A DNA stretch of 8,940 nucleotides from Sedimentisphaerales bacterium. GTDB lineage: Bacteria > Planctomycetota > Phycisphaerae > Sedimentisphaerales > Anaerobacaceae. Positions 1 through 6,915 of the stretch are shown here, piece after piece (position 1 is the stretch's first letter; each line of letters starts with the position of its first letter). The notes beneath the pieces were generated by a model. It was not told the DNA's origin, did not search any database, and was given only the letters and a program-made list of their open reading frames with translations. The stretch lies in the NCBI GenBank assembly GCA_016933985.1, contig JAFGTU010000467.1, positions 1-8,940 of the forward strand, read 5' to 3'. Both the position numbers and the translations under genes were made by a program.

Positions 1-1
1 C

Positions 2-361
2 AAGGCAGCAGAATTTCGGCGCGTCGCGCAAGAAGCATCCGGCGATGCAGCGAAGAGGCAAGAAGAATTCTTCAAAGTTCGCCTGGCCAAGCGAAGGCTG
101 TTCTTCCGTGCGCCCGAGTTGGAGAAGCTCGATAGAATTCTGTTCGTAAAGAGGCATCCCTTCGAGCCTTCACATAACTACAGCGTGATTTTCGATGCCG
201 CGGGCGGTGTCGGCGGGGGCGTTTGCGTACTGGAATTGGCGCGCCGAGACGGCCTCCTTGACCCGGATCGGGTAACCGTGACGACCCTGTTTGACGCAGG
301 GGCCGGGGTTGCCCGGGACCCCGTGGCCGATTTTGCGGCCCGGAGGATTTACTTTGGTTAT
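2..361 (+). pseudogene. Hydrazine synthase alpha-like (PD40/TolB-like) protein, internal fragment, truncated both ends
   Basis: Frame 2 is open from the left edge, so the 5' end lies outside the window. The first 40 codons are charged and helix-prone. They are followed by ILFVKRHPFEPSHNY (about 137-181), then a GGGVCVLEL turn, VTTLFDAGAGVARDPVADF and RRIYFGY. This pattern (LFVKR...HNY...GGG..L...D.A..RRI.F) is what I know from the large planctomycete proteins annotated as hydrazine synthase alpha subunit-like or beta-propeller/PD40. In those the propeller repeats would continue after 'RRI.F'. Here recognisable sequence stops at about 361 and the frame then reads antisense through mocA to a stop at 736. 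That tail looks like a by-product and not protein. It may be a pseudogene, a rearrangement remnant or an assembly chimera. Hydrazine synthesis should not be inferred, because most members of this family are of unknown function. No start codon can be assigned. Confidence 0.6.
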
Positions 362-363
362 CC

Positions 364-951
364 TTACGGATTTGTGCCGAAGCACGATCTGTATTCGTCC
401 GTCGTATTGATGCCGACCAGGATGTTACCGTCTCGGACGGCGACTTCCAGGACTTCATTTTCATTCGAGTGCAGCACGTGCCTGGCCCCTTTATCGACAG
501 GGGCGCTTATAAGCGCCTCAAACATCGAACGTCCGAACAATGTCGGGTGTCCGCGCCTCCCGTTAAAAGTCGGAACCACAATGGGAGCCTTCGTTCTTCT
601 GAACTCGTCCACTATCCGATCGACGATTTCGCTCGTGATGAAAGGGTGGTCCACCAGACAAAGCAGAATCGCTTCGGCCTGCTGCGGAACATGCTCAAGC
701 CCCGCAACCACGGAGGACAGTTGTCCGCTCCGGTAGCCCCTGTTGACGACCACGTCGGCGTCTAAGAGATCAACGGCCCCGGCAATTGCATCCGCCTGCG
801 CCCCCAGGACCACCGTGATCCTGTCTGCACGGGAACTGCGAAGAATCGCGACAATCTGTTCGAGAAACGTCCTGTCGCCAAAGCGAAGCAGGGCCTTGGG
901 CTTGCCCATCCTCTTCGATTCGCCGGCGGCCGATACAATTGCGTTTATCAC
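364..951 (-). CDS. mocA: MocA-type molybdenum cofactor cytidylyltransferase
   Basis: Predicted to transfer CMP from CTP to Mo-molybdopterin, giving molybdopterin cytosine dinucleotide, the cofactor form used by bacterial xanthine dehydrogenase-family enzymes; cytoplasmic. The 195-residue protein matches the family length. It has the N-terminal nucleotide-binding loop AAGESKRMGKPKALL (8-22), SGQLSS (75-80), the metal-binding LVDHP (99-103), GHP (134-136), DKGAR (153-157) and the closing INTTDEY (181-187). I chose the GTG at 951-949 because it forms a GTGA overlap with the xdhC stop (950-948) and has a GGGGGA ribosome-binding site 6 nt upstream. The in-frame GTG at 972 would add 7 residues and lose both. 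It is the last gene of the operon and presumably serves the hydroxylase encoded upstream. The final residues (SCFGTNP) lie at the junction with the foreign fragment to the left and may not be the native C-terminus. Confidence 0.9.
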   Translation of the reverse strand: MINAIVSAAGESKRMGKPKALLRFGDRTFLEQIVAILRSSRADRITVVLGAQADAIAGAVDLLDADVVVNRGYRSGQLSSVVAGLEHVPQQAEAILLCLVDHPFITSEIVDRIVDEFRRTKAPIVVPTFNGRRGHPTLFGRSMFEALISAPVDKGARHVLHSNENEVLEVAVRDGNILVGINTTDEYRSCFGTNP

Positions 952-2024
952 GTGCTGTCCCCCGGCCGGCACAAAGTCAGGTGGCCGATTTGATGCTCCC
1001 GCCCCAACCTCCGTATCTTCACAAGCTCACAGACGATGCTCAAGGCAATTTCCTCGGGCGTGACCGCGCCGATGGAGATTCCAATGGGGGAAAACACGCG
1101 GTCGAGCAGGTCAGCCGGAACCTCTCGCTGCCTGAGGCGGCTCAGAATTGTCTGCGTCTTTCGTTTGCTGCCGATCATGCCGATGTACCTTGCATCGGTC
1201 GTGATGACTTGCTCCAAGACAGTTTCGTCGTATTTGTGGCCCCGCGTGACTATCACAACGTATGAGCGCCGGTCGATCCGGACCTTGTCGAGCACCCGCC
1301 CGAAATCCGCGACGATTATCTCGTCGGCATCGGGAAATCGCTGCCTGTTGGCGTATTCACATCGGTCGTCATAAACGGCCACCCTGAAATGCACCCCTTT
1401 GGCGTATCTTGCGACGTGGCAGGACAGGTGCCCTGCGCCGAAGAGGACAACGGCAGGCAGCCGCGCCATGCCTTCGATGAACGCATCGGCCTCTCCTGCC
1501 GATACTCTCACGCTGCCGCGAATTCCGGCGGCCACTTCTTTAATGGCCGAGACAATCTCTGATGAGAGCTCGACATCGGCCGGCAACGCTGCGTTCCGGA
1601 TAAGAATCTTACGCGGCAGCGCATCCGGGGAGATGATCGACAGAAGCACCGTCGATTCATCGCTGTCGGCCGCTCCGACAAGGTCGTGGAACACAGGAAG
1701 CGCGTTCTTGTCGAACGTTTCGATAAGAAGCTCCGCCGAACCGCCGCATATCCCCTTCTCATCGTCAGGCGTATCGCCCAGGTTGAACGTGAACGTCTTG
1801 CTGCTCGGCTTTGAGAGCATACGCCCTGCCTGCTCGATCATTTCGCCTTCGACCAGCCCACCTCCCACGGTGCCGAACGTCTGTTGACCCTCGGCCCAGA
1901 CCAGCATTTTGTAGCCCACCTTGCCCGGCGTCGAACCCGTCGTGCTCACGACCGTTACGAGTGCGACGTTCTCGCCACCTTCAAGCAGCGCCGCTGCCTT
2001 TTCGAATATGTGAAAGTTGTCCAT
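948..2024 (-). CDS. xdhC: XdhC/CoxI family molybdenum-enzyme maturation protein
   Basis: XdhC-family proteins bind the molybdenum cofactor, promote its sulfuration and deliver it to xanthine dehydrogenase-type apoenzymes; they are not part of the mature enzyme. The 358-residue protein has both family domains. The N-terminal XdhC/CoxI domain carries STTGSTPGKVGYKMLV (27-42), GTVGGGLVEGEMI (51-63) and GICGGSAELLIE (91-102), with Cys93 in the conserved CGG. The C-terminal Rossmann-type domain carries VVLFGAGHLS (192-201), VTRGHKYDE (259-267), YIGMIGSKRKT (280-290) and FSPIGISIGAVTPEEIALSI (311-330). The ATG at 2024 is chosen because the family's N-terminus starts there. The longer open frame to 2171 overlaps the large-subunit gene and encodes low-complexity Arg/Pro/Cys sequence. 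No strong Shine-Dalgarno is visible. It lies 34 bp after the large-subunit gene and overlaps mocA by 4 bp. Confidence 0.9.
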   Translation of the reverse strand: MDNFHIFEKAAALLEGGENVALVTVVSTTGSTPGKVGYKMLVWAEGQQTFGTVGGGLVEGEMIEQAGRMLSKPSSKTFTFNLGDTPDDEKGICGGSAELLIETFDKNALPVFHDLVGAADSDESTVLLSIISPDALPRKILIRNAALPADVELSSEIVSAIKEVAAGIRGSVRVSAGEADAFIEGMARLPAVVLFGAGHLSCHVARYAKGVHFRVAVYDDRCEYANRQRFPDADEIIVADFGRVLDKVRIDRRSYVVIVTRGHKYDETVLEQVITTDARYIGMIGSKRKTQTILSRLRQREVPADLLDRVFSPIGISIGAVTPEEIALSIVCELVKIRRLGREHQIGHLTLCRPGDST

Positions 2025-2058
2025 AGCTCGATAGAGAACCGTGACGGTATTGAGTGCG

Positions 2059-4215
2059 TCAAGCCTGTTTGAGCAGCAGGCCGCGCATGGGCATCGAGCG
2101 GATGCGCACGCCCGTAGCGGCGAAGATGGCGTTCCCGATGGCCGGAGCCACGGCGATAATCGGGGTCTCACCGCCGCCGGCCGATGGAATATCTCTGTTG
2201 TCGATCAGATGGACATCGATCTTGGGAACGTTGCTGAAGCGAGGGACTCGATACTCGGAGAAGCCGGCGTTTAGAATCTTGCCGTTCTCGAACTGGATTT
2301 CTTCGCTCAGCGCGCCGCCCAGTCCCATGATGATGCACCCCTGAACCTGGGAGGTCAGGTTGGCCGGGTTTTGGATCGGGCCGCATTCAAAGGCCTCGCA
2401 GACTTCACGCACCTTTATACCCCCTTGCTCGCGGTCTATTTCCACCTCTACGCAGGCGGCCACGACGGAGTTTTTCTCCGTTCCGCAGGCCAGCCCCACG
2501 CCAAGCTCAGCGGTGACTTTCTTCCTTCGTGCGGGCCAGTCAAAGTGTTTGGCGACGGTCTCCAGCACCCTGCGGATGCGCGGATTGTCGAGATGGGCCA
2601 ACCTAAAGGCCAGCGGATCGGCCCCGGCCGCAGCCGCCAGCTCGTCCATGAACGACTCGCGTGCGAAGTTGTTGACCGTCGCGCCGAGACATCGATACGG
2701 CCCCTGCGCCAGAGGCGAGTCCGTGCCGACGGAGGCAATACTCTTATCGGCAATCGCGTATGGCGTGTCCGCAGCCGCGCCGCCGGGATTGATGGTCGCA
2801 AAGTCCCAGGCCGTGATCCTGCCGTTTGCGTCCAGGCCGGCCTTGCACTCGATTACCGCGGCCGGGCGAAAATACGCCCAGGTGAACTCTTCGGCCCGCG
2901 TCCAGCGCGCCGATACCGGCCGACCGGCCGCCTTGGCCAGACGAGCGGCTTCCTCGGCAGCCTCGGCGCTGTGCTTGCCGCCGAATCCGCCGCCCATATC
3001 AGGCACGATTGCGCGAACTCGTTCAGCGGGAATGTTGAAAGCGCCTGCCAGATCACGCTGCACCCGCTGGGGCCAGTCAGCGCCGGCCCAGACGGTGAGT
3101 TTGTCCCCGCTCCACTCTGCGACAGCCGCCCTCGGCTCCATGGGCACATGCTGAATATAAGCCGCTTCATACGTTGCGCTGAGAACCTTGTCCGCTTCGG
3201 AAAGACCCTTTTCGACGGATACCTTGTTTCCCGGCCGCGACCGGTCGCCGGTGCGAGCGTGCTCCTTGAGATGGGAGAACAGCTCTTTGCTCGATGGGTG
3301 TGGGACGGTTTTCCAAGAGGCCGTCTTGGCCAGGGCCTCCACCGCCTGGGCTGCGCGGAACGACGTCGCAGCCGCGCACCCGACGAACTGGCCGTCACGA
3401 ACAACGACCACATCCTTCATATCTGCGACACTGGACAAATCAATCGATTCGAGCGTCGCGCCGTATGAAGGCGGACGCAAAATCTTCCCGAAGAGCATGT
3501 TCGGGCGAATAATATCCGAAGGGTATCGGTGCGCCCCGGTAACTAAGTCGCGCCCGTTCGGCCTGGGGACGGAAGTCCCGAGCACGTCCCATTCCGATAC
3601 GTTCATCACAGCGACATCGGATGAAATGCCCTGCTGGAAGAGCTCTTCGACCTCGCCCGCCTTGGCCAAATCCGTATAGCTGATCGTCTCCTTTGTGGCC
3701 GCGTTGGTGATGACGCCGTTCTGTACTTTGAGCGTGCTGCCGTCGAGCTTCCACCGCTTGGCCGCAAGGCCCTTGAGAAGCTCTCGAGCCGTAGCGGCGC
3801 CCTGGCGGACTGCCGGGACGGTGGAAGGCGTCGTTCGACTGCCGGCGGTAATGCCGTCGTCGGGGACCAGTGCAGTATCAGCCATGATCAGATGGACCCG
3901 GTCCGCCGGGACCTGCAGCTCTTCCGCCGCCGCCTGGGTAAGCTGCGCGCGAGAACCCTGGCCCTCCTCGACCTTGCCGGTCATGACGGCGAATGTGCCG
4001 TCGGTATTGAGACGGACTCTCGCCGCCACCGTCATGGATGCTCTGCCCCGGCCGCCTCCCCGGCCCAGAGACGGACCTTCCATTACCGTGACCAGAAGCC
4101 CGGCTCCGACAATCTGCACGAAGCAGCGCCTGCTCAGCTTCATATCGCCCGTCAACCCCCCGGACGGCTCGCACCGTTGTGATTCGGTTATTTTGACTAA
4201 TGTCTCTTCGGTCAT
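2059..4215 (-). CDS. Xanthine dehydrogenase-family molybdopterin-binding large subunit, IorB-like, Tat-exported
   Basis: Catalytic subunit of a molybdenum hydroxylase (aldehyde oxidase/xanthine dehydrogenase superfamily, isoquinoline 1-oxidoreductase beta-like), expected to hydroxylate an aldehyde or N-heterocycle using water. The 718-residue protein begins with a Tat-type signal: LSRRCFVQIVGAGLL (27-41), the twin Arg at 29-30 followed by a hydrophobic stretch. It has the IorB-type order: a first molybdopterin segment (VEEGQGSRAQLTQAAAEEL, 82-100), a hammerhead region (about 225-305, beginning near TGAHRY), then VPMEPRAAV (357-365), MGGGFGGK (407-414), GPYRCLGATVNNFARESFMD (505-524) and C-terminal GGGETP (680-685), whose Glu683 is the likely catalytic base. 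A perfect GGAGGT lies 8 nt before the ATG, supporting this start over Met25. It starts 6 bp after the Fe-S subunit gene. No FAD-subunit gene is present, so electrons probably leave via the [2Fe-2S] subunit to a periplasmic acceptor. The substrate is unknown. Confidence 0.92.
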   Translation of the reverse strand: MTEETLVKITESQRCEPSGGLTGDMKLSRRCFVQIVGAGLLVTVMEGPSLGRGGGRGRASMTVAARVRLNTDGTFAVMTGKVEEGQGSRAQLTQAAAEELQVPADRVHLIMADTALVPDDGITAGSRTTPSTVPAVRQGAATARELLKGLAAKRWKLDGSTLKVQNGVITNAATKETISYTDLAKAGEVEELFQQGISSDVAVMNVSEWDVLGTSVPRPNGRDLVTGAHRYPSDIIRPNMLFGKILRPPSYGATLESIDLSSVADMKDVVVVRDGQFVGCAAATSFRAAQAVEALAKTASWKTVPHPSSKELFSHLKEHARTGDRSRPGNKVSVEKGLSEADKVLSATYEAAYIQHVPMEPRAAVAEWSGDKLTVWAGADWPQRVQRDLAGAFNIPAERVRAIVPDMGGGFGGKHSAEAAEEAARLAKAAGRPVSARWTRAEEFTWAYFRPAAVIECKAGLDANGRITAWDFATINPGGAAADTPYAIADKSIASVGTDSPLAQGPYRCLGATVNNFARESFMDELAAAAGADPLAFRLAHLDNPRIRRVLETVAKHFDWPARRKKVTAELGVGLACGTEKNSVVAACVEVEIDREQGGIKVREVCEAFECGPIQNPANLTSQVQGCIIMGLGGALSEEIQFENGKILNAGFSEYRVPRFSNVPKIDVHLIDNRDIPSAGGGETPIIAVAPAIGNAIFAATGVRIRSMPMRGLLLKQA

Positions 4216-4221
4216 GAGCGC

Positions 4222-4692
4222 CTACCTCCGTATCTTCTCAGCGGCGCGACGAACGGCCTGTAGTATCTTCGTGTATCCGTTGCACCGGCATAGATTAACA
4301 TTCATCTCTTTGACAATCTCTTCGTCCGTAGGGTTAGGATTTCTCTCCAGCAGGGCCGTCGCCGTCAGAATCATCCCGCTCGCGCAATACCCGCACTGCA
4401 TGGCCCCCACTTCGAGGAAGGCCTCCTGCACCGGGTGCAGAGAATCCCCGTCGGCCAGTCCTTCGATCGTTCGGATCGTCTTTCCATTCGCCTCTCCAAC
4501 GGGCGTGATGCAGGAAAGCACGCGTCGCCCGTCCATGATAACCGAGCACGCTCCGCAGCGGCCCTCGCCGCATCCGTACTTCGCGCCGGTCAGATGCAGA
4601 TCCTCACGGAGCACGTCAAGCAGAGAGCGCCTTGGATCGGTGATGACAGTTGTCTTTTGGCCGTTGACTGTGAAGATAACCGTTGCGTCCAT
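4222..4692 (-). CDS. (2Fe-2S)-binding small subunit of the molybdenum hydroxylase (IorA/CoxS-like)
   Basis: Electron-transfer subunit partnering the molybdopterin subunit encoded immediately downstream. The 156-residue length is normal for the family. All eight cluster ligands are present. The N-terminal plant-ferredoxin-type domain has C41, C46, C49 and C61 (GCGEGRCGACSV, 40-51). The C-terminal four-helix domain has C100, C103, C135 and C137 (MQCGYCASGMILTA, 98-111; NLCRCNGYTKI, 133-143). The ATG at 4692 is preceded by a GGAGG ribosome-binding site at about 6-7 nt. It has no signal peptide of its own, so it is expected to fold in the cytoplasm, bind the large subunit and be carried out through Tat as a complex (inference from the partner's signal). 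It is the first gene of the operon, with a candidate promoter about 120 bp upstream. Electrons would pass from the Mo centre through both clusters to an external acceptor. Confidence 0.94.
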   Translation of the reverse strand: MDATVIFTVNGQKTTVITDPRRSLLDVLREDLHLTGAKYGCGEGRCGACSVIMDGRRVLSCITPVGEANGKTIRTIEGLADGDSLHPVQEAFLEVGAMQCGYCASGMILTATALLERNPNPTDEEIVKEMNVNLCRCNGYTKILQAVRRAAEKIRR

Positions 4693-4811
4693 AATGAACC
4701 TCCATCAGACTGCCCGTGGACAAAACAGGCAAAACTCTCTATCGCAAAGCTTCCATCGGTCGTACACCGGCAACGCTGACTTGGCGTAACATAGCTCTTC
4801 TGTCGCAGGCA

Positions 4812-4840
4812 ATCATAGGCCCTTCTCAGGCCGGTTGCAA
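4812..4840 (-). promoter_or_regulatory. Candidate sigma70-type promoter for the molybdenum hydroxylase operon
   Basis: On the minus strand, TTGCAA (4840-4835; 4/6 to TTGACA) and TATGAT (4817-4812; 5/6 to TATAAT) are separated by exactly 17 bp. Transcription would start near 4805, giving a leader of about 112 nt before the ATG at 4692. The -35 box is embedded in the palindrome at 4835-4845. I found this by eye; no transcript data. Confidence 0.45.
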
Positions 4841-4845
4841 TGCAA
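4835..4845. promoter_or_regulatory. Palindrome TTGCA-A-TGCAA overlapping the -35 box of the leftward promoter
   Basis: An 11-bp perfect inverted repeat with a one-base centre, covering the putative -35 hexamer of the molybdenum operon promoter. This is a position where a dimeric repressor could block RNA polymerase. A sister palindrome without the central base lies at 4963-4972. The operator role is inference, and short palindromes also arise by chance. Confidence 0.25.
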
Positions 4846-4907
4846 ATCTGAGTTCCCCGGTCCTGCCTGCAAGGTAGAACGTGTTCAAAAGACGGGAAAA
4901 AACATCT

Positions 4908-4935
4908 TTGCGTTTTTTTCTGAGGAAGTTATACT
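4908..4935 (+). promoter_or_regulatory. Candidate sigma70-type promoter for the restriction-modification genes
   Basis: TTGCGT (4908-4913; 3/6 to consensus) and TATACT (4930-4935; 5/6) are separated by 16 bp, placing a start near 4942 and a leader of about 45 nt before the methyltransferase ATG. An A6 tract (4897-4902) lies just upstream and a T7 tract (4913-4919) runs from the last base of the -35 box into the spacer. The -35 is weak, so activity could be modest or regulated. Confidence 0.4.
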
Positions 4936-4962
4936 TGGACGAACGATGCGAAAGAGGTGGAT

Positions 4963-4972
4963 TTGCATGCAA
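4963..4972. promoter_or_regulatory. Palindrome TTGCATGCAA abutting the methyltransferase ribosome-binding site
   Basis: A 10-bp perfect palindrome whose last two bases are the first two of the AAGGAG ribosome-binding site (4971-4976). It shares both half-sites (TTGCA/TGCAA) with the palindrome at 4835-4845. A bound protein here would affect early transcription of the restriction-modification genes. No controller (C) gene is present in the window. Function is unproven. Confidence 0.25.
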
Positions 4973-4986
4973 GGAGCATTCGGCCA

Positions 4987-6915
4987 ATGCAGACGTGCGT
5001 CATAAAGCTGACGAAAGCCTCAGAGAAATATGGGAATTTGAACATCCGCCCCTGCGGCAAGGACTTCTTCCCCGAAGATGCGTTCGGCAGCTACTCAAAG
5101 AAGACCGGCCTTGGCGCGCAGATTATGCTGAAGGCCGAGGGTCTGACCGAGCCGATCAGGACGGACATACCAACGGACAAAGCCACGGGACAACCGCGCT
5201 GGATATTTAGGGAACGGAAGTGGTTAAAGGAGTTTCTGAGATCGCACAGCCTTGGTCCGGGGGACGAACTGGTTATTCACCGCCTGGATGCTCGAACTTA
5301 CGATGTTGGCCCAGCGAGATTTGCGCGTCAGTTGGAATTATTCGAGAATGCCTTGCGTCCGGTGGTCTATGCCCACAACCTCGCACAAAAATATATTGAA
5401 GGCACTCCGGTCGAACACAGAAAAAAGAACGGCCAGTACTTCACGCCACCTGAAGTGGCAGATTTCATGGCGGATCTGGCCGAAGTAAACGGGCGTTCGG
5501 CGATAAGGGTCCTCGATCCTGGTGCAGGGACGGGCATTCTGTCATGTGCTGTTTGTGAGCGACTTGGACAGATTCAAGGCCTCAGTGAGATCGAACTGGA
5601 CGTATATGAGACTGACCCCTGTCTGCTTGCTATGCTCGATGAAGTTCTTGCACATCTCACATCTTGGTTAGACCGGCACGGCGTCTCTTTGAAGTGTAGA
5701 GTATTGGCCGAAGATTTTGCGCTCTCAGCCGCTGAATTGGCGGATGAGTTCAGGCCTTATGACGTAGTTCTTTCCAATCCGCCGTATAAGAAGATTGCTG
5801 GGGATGACCCACGATCACGCTTGGCCAGAGGGGCTGTGTGCGGGCAACCTAATTTGTATGCTCTTTTCATGCTGGCTGCCGCCAAGATGCTCAGACGTTC
5901 AGGCTCGATGGTGTTCATAACACCGAGGAGTTATATGGCTGGCTGCTATTTCAAAGCTTTCAGACAGGCGTTTTTCAGAATCGTTCAGCCGATCAGAGCC
6001 CATCTCTTCGAGTCCAGGAAAGACGTGTTCTCGAATCAAAAAGTCCTGCAGGAGAATGTGATTCTCGAATCACGTAAAGGCGTGGGCGCCAAGAGTATCA
6101 TCGTCTCTCATTCGCACAATGCGAAGGATTTGGAGCACTCCGTGTTGAACAAAGTTCCGTTGGCGCATGCACTCCACATGGGTACGAATGGCATGGTCTT
6201 ACGATTGCCTGTGGATGAACTCGATGACCTCGTAGTTGAGATAGTGGATTCGTGGACAAATACGCTTGTAGATTATGGTCTTGAGATATCAACTGGACCC
6301 GTCGTTCCCTTCAGAGCCAAGGAGTTCATCACATCGAACGGGCGGTCTGCGAAGGCCACACTTGTACCATTGCTGTGGATGCGCAATGTCCAGCCGATGC
6401 AGACGGTCTGGCCTTGTGGTTGTCCTGATAATCGGGATGCGGCCAATCAGTTCATTGTGGCCAATAGCGAAACACACCGCCGAAAGTTGCTTGTGCCACC
6501 TATGAACATGATCCTTCTTCGGCGTTTCAGCGTGAAAGAAGAAAAGCGTCGACTAACTGCGGCCCCGCTTTTTGCCGGAACCCTCGATTCGGAATGGATA
6601 GGCCTTGAAAACCACCTCAACTACATACGTAGGCCACGAGGAAAAATGACGCAACATGAGACGATCGGCTTAGCGGTACTCCTAAACAGCTCTCTGATCG
6701 ATAGGTATTTCCGGATATGCAACGGGAATACGCAAGTGGGAGCGGCTGAAATCAGGGCAATTCCGCTGCCGTCCTTAGATATTATCGTGCAGCTCGGCAA
6801 GTTATTCGACAGAAGGGTAGAACGTGAGGTACACGAGCGATTGGATTCGCTCGTGTGGAAGATGGTCAGACCATTTTGCAGAAACCAGAAGCTGTTGGAG
6901 AGAATGAAACATTGA
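4987..6915 (+). CDS. Type II N6-adenine DNA methyltransferase, PstI/BsuBI-like, with extra N-terminal domain
   Basis: Predicted to methylate adenine in the site cut by the downstream endonuclease, protecting the host genome. The 642-residue protein has gamma-class motif order: motif X KKNGQYFTPPEVADFM (147-162 approx.), motif I VLDPGAGTG (175-183), motif II region VYETD (206-210), catalytic motif IV NPPY (264-267), then a C-terminal target-recognition region ending with GLENHLNYIRRP (539-550), LLNSSLIDRYFR (565-576) and NGNTQVGAAEIRAIPLPS (579-596). I chose the ATG at 4987: AAGGAG lies 10 nt upstream and MQTCVIKLT looks like a domain start. The GTG at 4957 would add 10 residues. Residues 1 to about 110 (FFPEDAFG, RWIFRERKW, LGPGDELVIHRL, YDVG) form an extra module absent, as far as I recall, from the roughly 500-residue M.PstI and M.BsuBI. 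It resembles N-terminal DNA-binding modules, possibly B3-like, of other restriction proteins. PstI-type specificity is inferred from the neighbour. Confidence 0.9.
   Translation: MQTCVIKLTKASEKYGNLNIRPCGKDFFPEDAFGSYSKKTGLGAQIMLKAEGLTEPIRTDIPTDKATGQPRWIFRERKWLKEFLRSHSLGPGDELVIHRLDARTYDVGPARFARQLELFENALRPVVYAHNLAQKYIEGTPVEHRKKNGQYFTPPEVADFMADLAEVNGRSAIRVLDPGAGTGILSCAVCERLGQIQGLSEIELDVYETDPCLLAMLDEVLAHLTSWLDRHGVSLKCRVLAEDFALSAAELADEFRPYDVVLSNPPYKKIAGDDPRSRLARGAVCGQPNLYALFMLAAAKMLRRSGSMVFITPRSYMAGCYFKAFRQAFFRIVQPIRAHLFESRKDVFSNQKVLQENVILESRKGVGAKSIIVSHSHNAKDLEHSVLNKVPLAHALHMGTNGMVLRLPVDELDDLVVEIVDSWTNTLVDYGLEISTGPVVPFRAKEFITSNGRSAKATLVPLLWMRNVQPMQTVWPCGCPDNRDAANQFIVANSETHRRKLLVPPMNMILLRRFSVKEEKRRLTAAPLFAGTLDSEWIGLENHLNYIRRPRGKMTQHETIGLAVLLNSSLIDRYFRICNGNTQVGAAEIRAIPLPSLDIIVQLGKLFDRRVEREVHERLDSLVWKMVRPFCRNQKLLERMKH

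Noticed and set aside
362..736. Continuation of the left-edge frame as real protein (to a stop at 736)
   Set aside because: It runs antisense through mocA, which has all its family motifs in the other strand; the antisense product (Ser/Thr/Arg-rich) shows no domain pattern.
2025..2171. Upstream extension of xdhC by 49 residues
   Set aside because: It overlaps the end of the large-subunit gene, encodes low-complexity Arg/Pro/Cys sequence and precedes the normal XdhC N-terminus.
2360..3468. Long plus-strand open frames over the large-subunit gene (264 and 365 residues)
   Set aside because: They are mirror frames of a GC-rich coding sequence whose minus-strand translation carries clear family motifs; the plus-strand products are Arg/Pro/Ala-rich without motifs.
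3695..4789. Plus-strand open frame of 364 residues over the start of the large subunit and the Fe-S subunit
   Set aside because: Antisense to two genes with conserved Tat and Fe-S motifs; Ser/Arg-rich composition is typical of an opposite-strand shadow.
4693..4805. Possible riboswitch (for example molybdenum-cofactor type) in the leader of the hydroxylase operon
   Set aside because: The leader is long enough for a partial element, but I could not see the conserved core or a convincing paired structure by eye; a covariance-model search would settle it.
4897..4919. A6C / GT7 inverted repeat upstream of the restriction genes, considered as a terminator
   Set aside because: The possible stem is almost all A-T with no GC core, it lies in a divergent spacer where no transcript needs to end, and it overlaps the better-supported promoter.
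4957..4986. GTG start for the methyltransferase adding 10 residues
   Set aside because: The ATG at 4987 has an AAGGAG upstream and matches the expected domain start; the GTG would place that AAGGAG inside the coding region.
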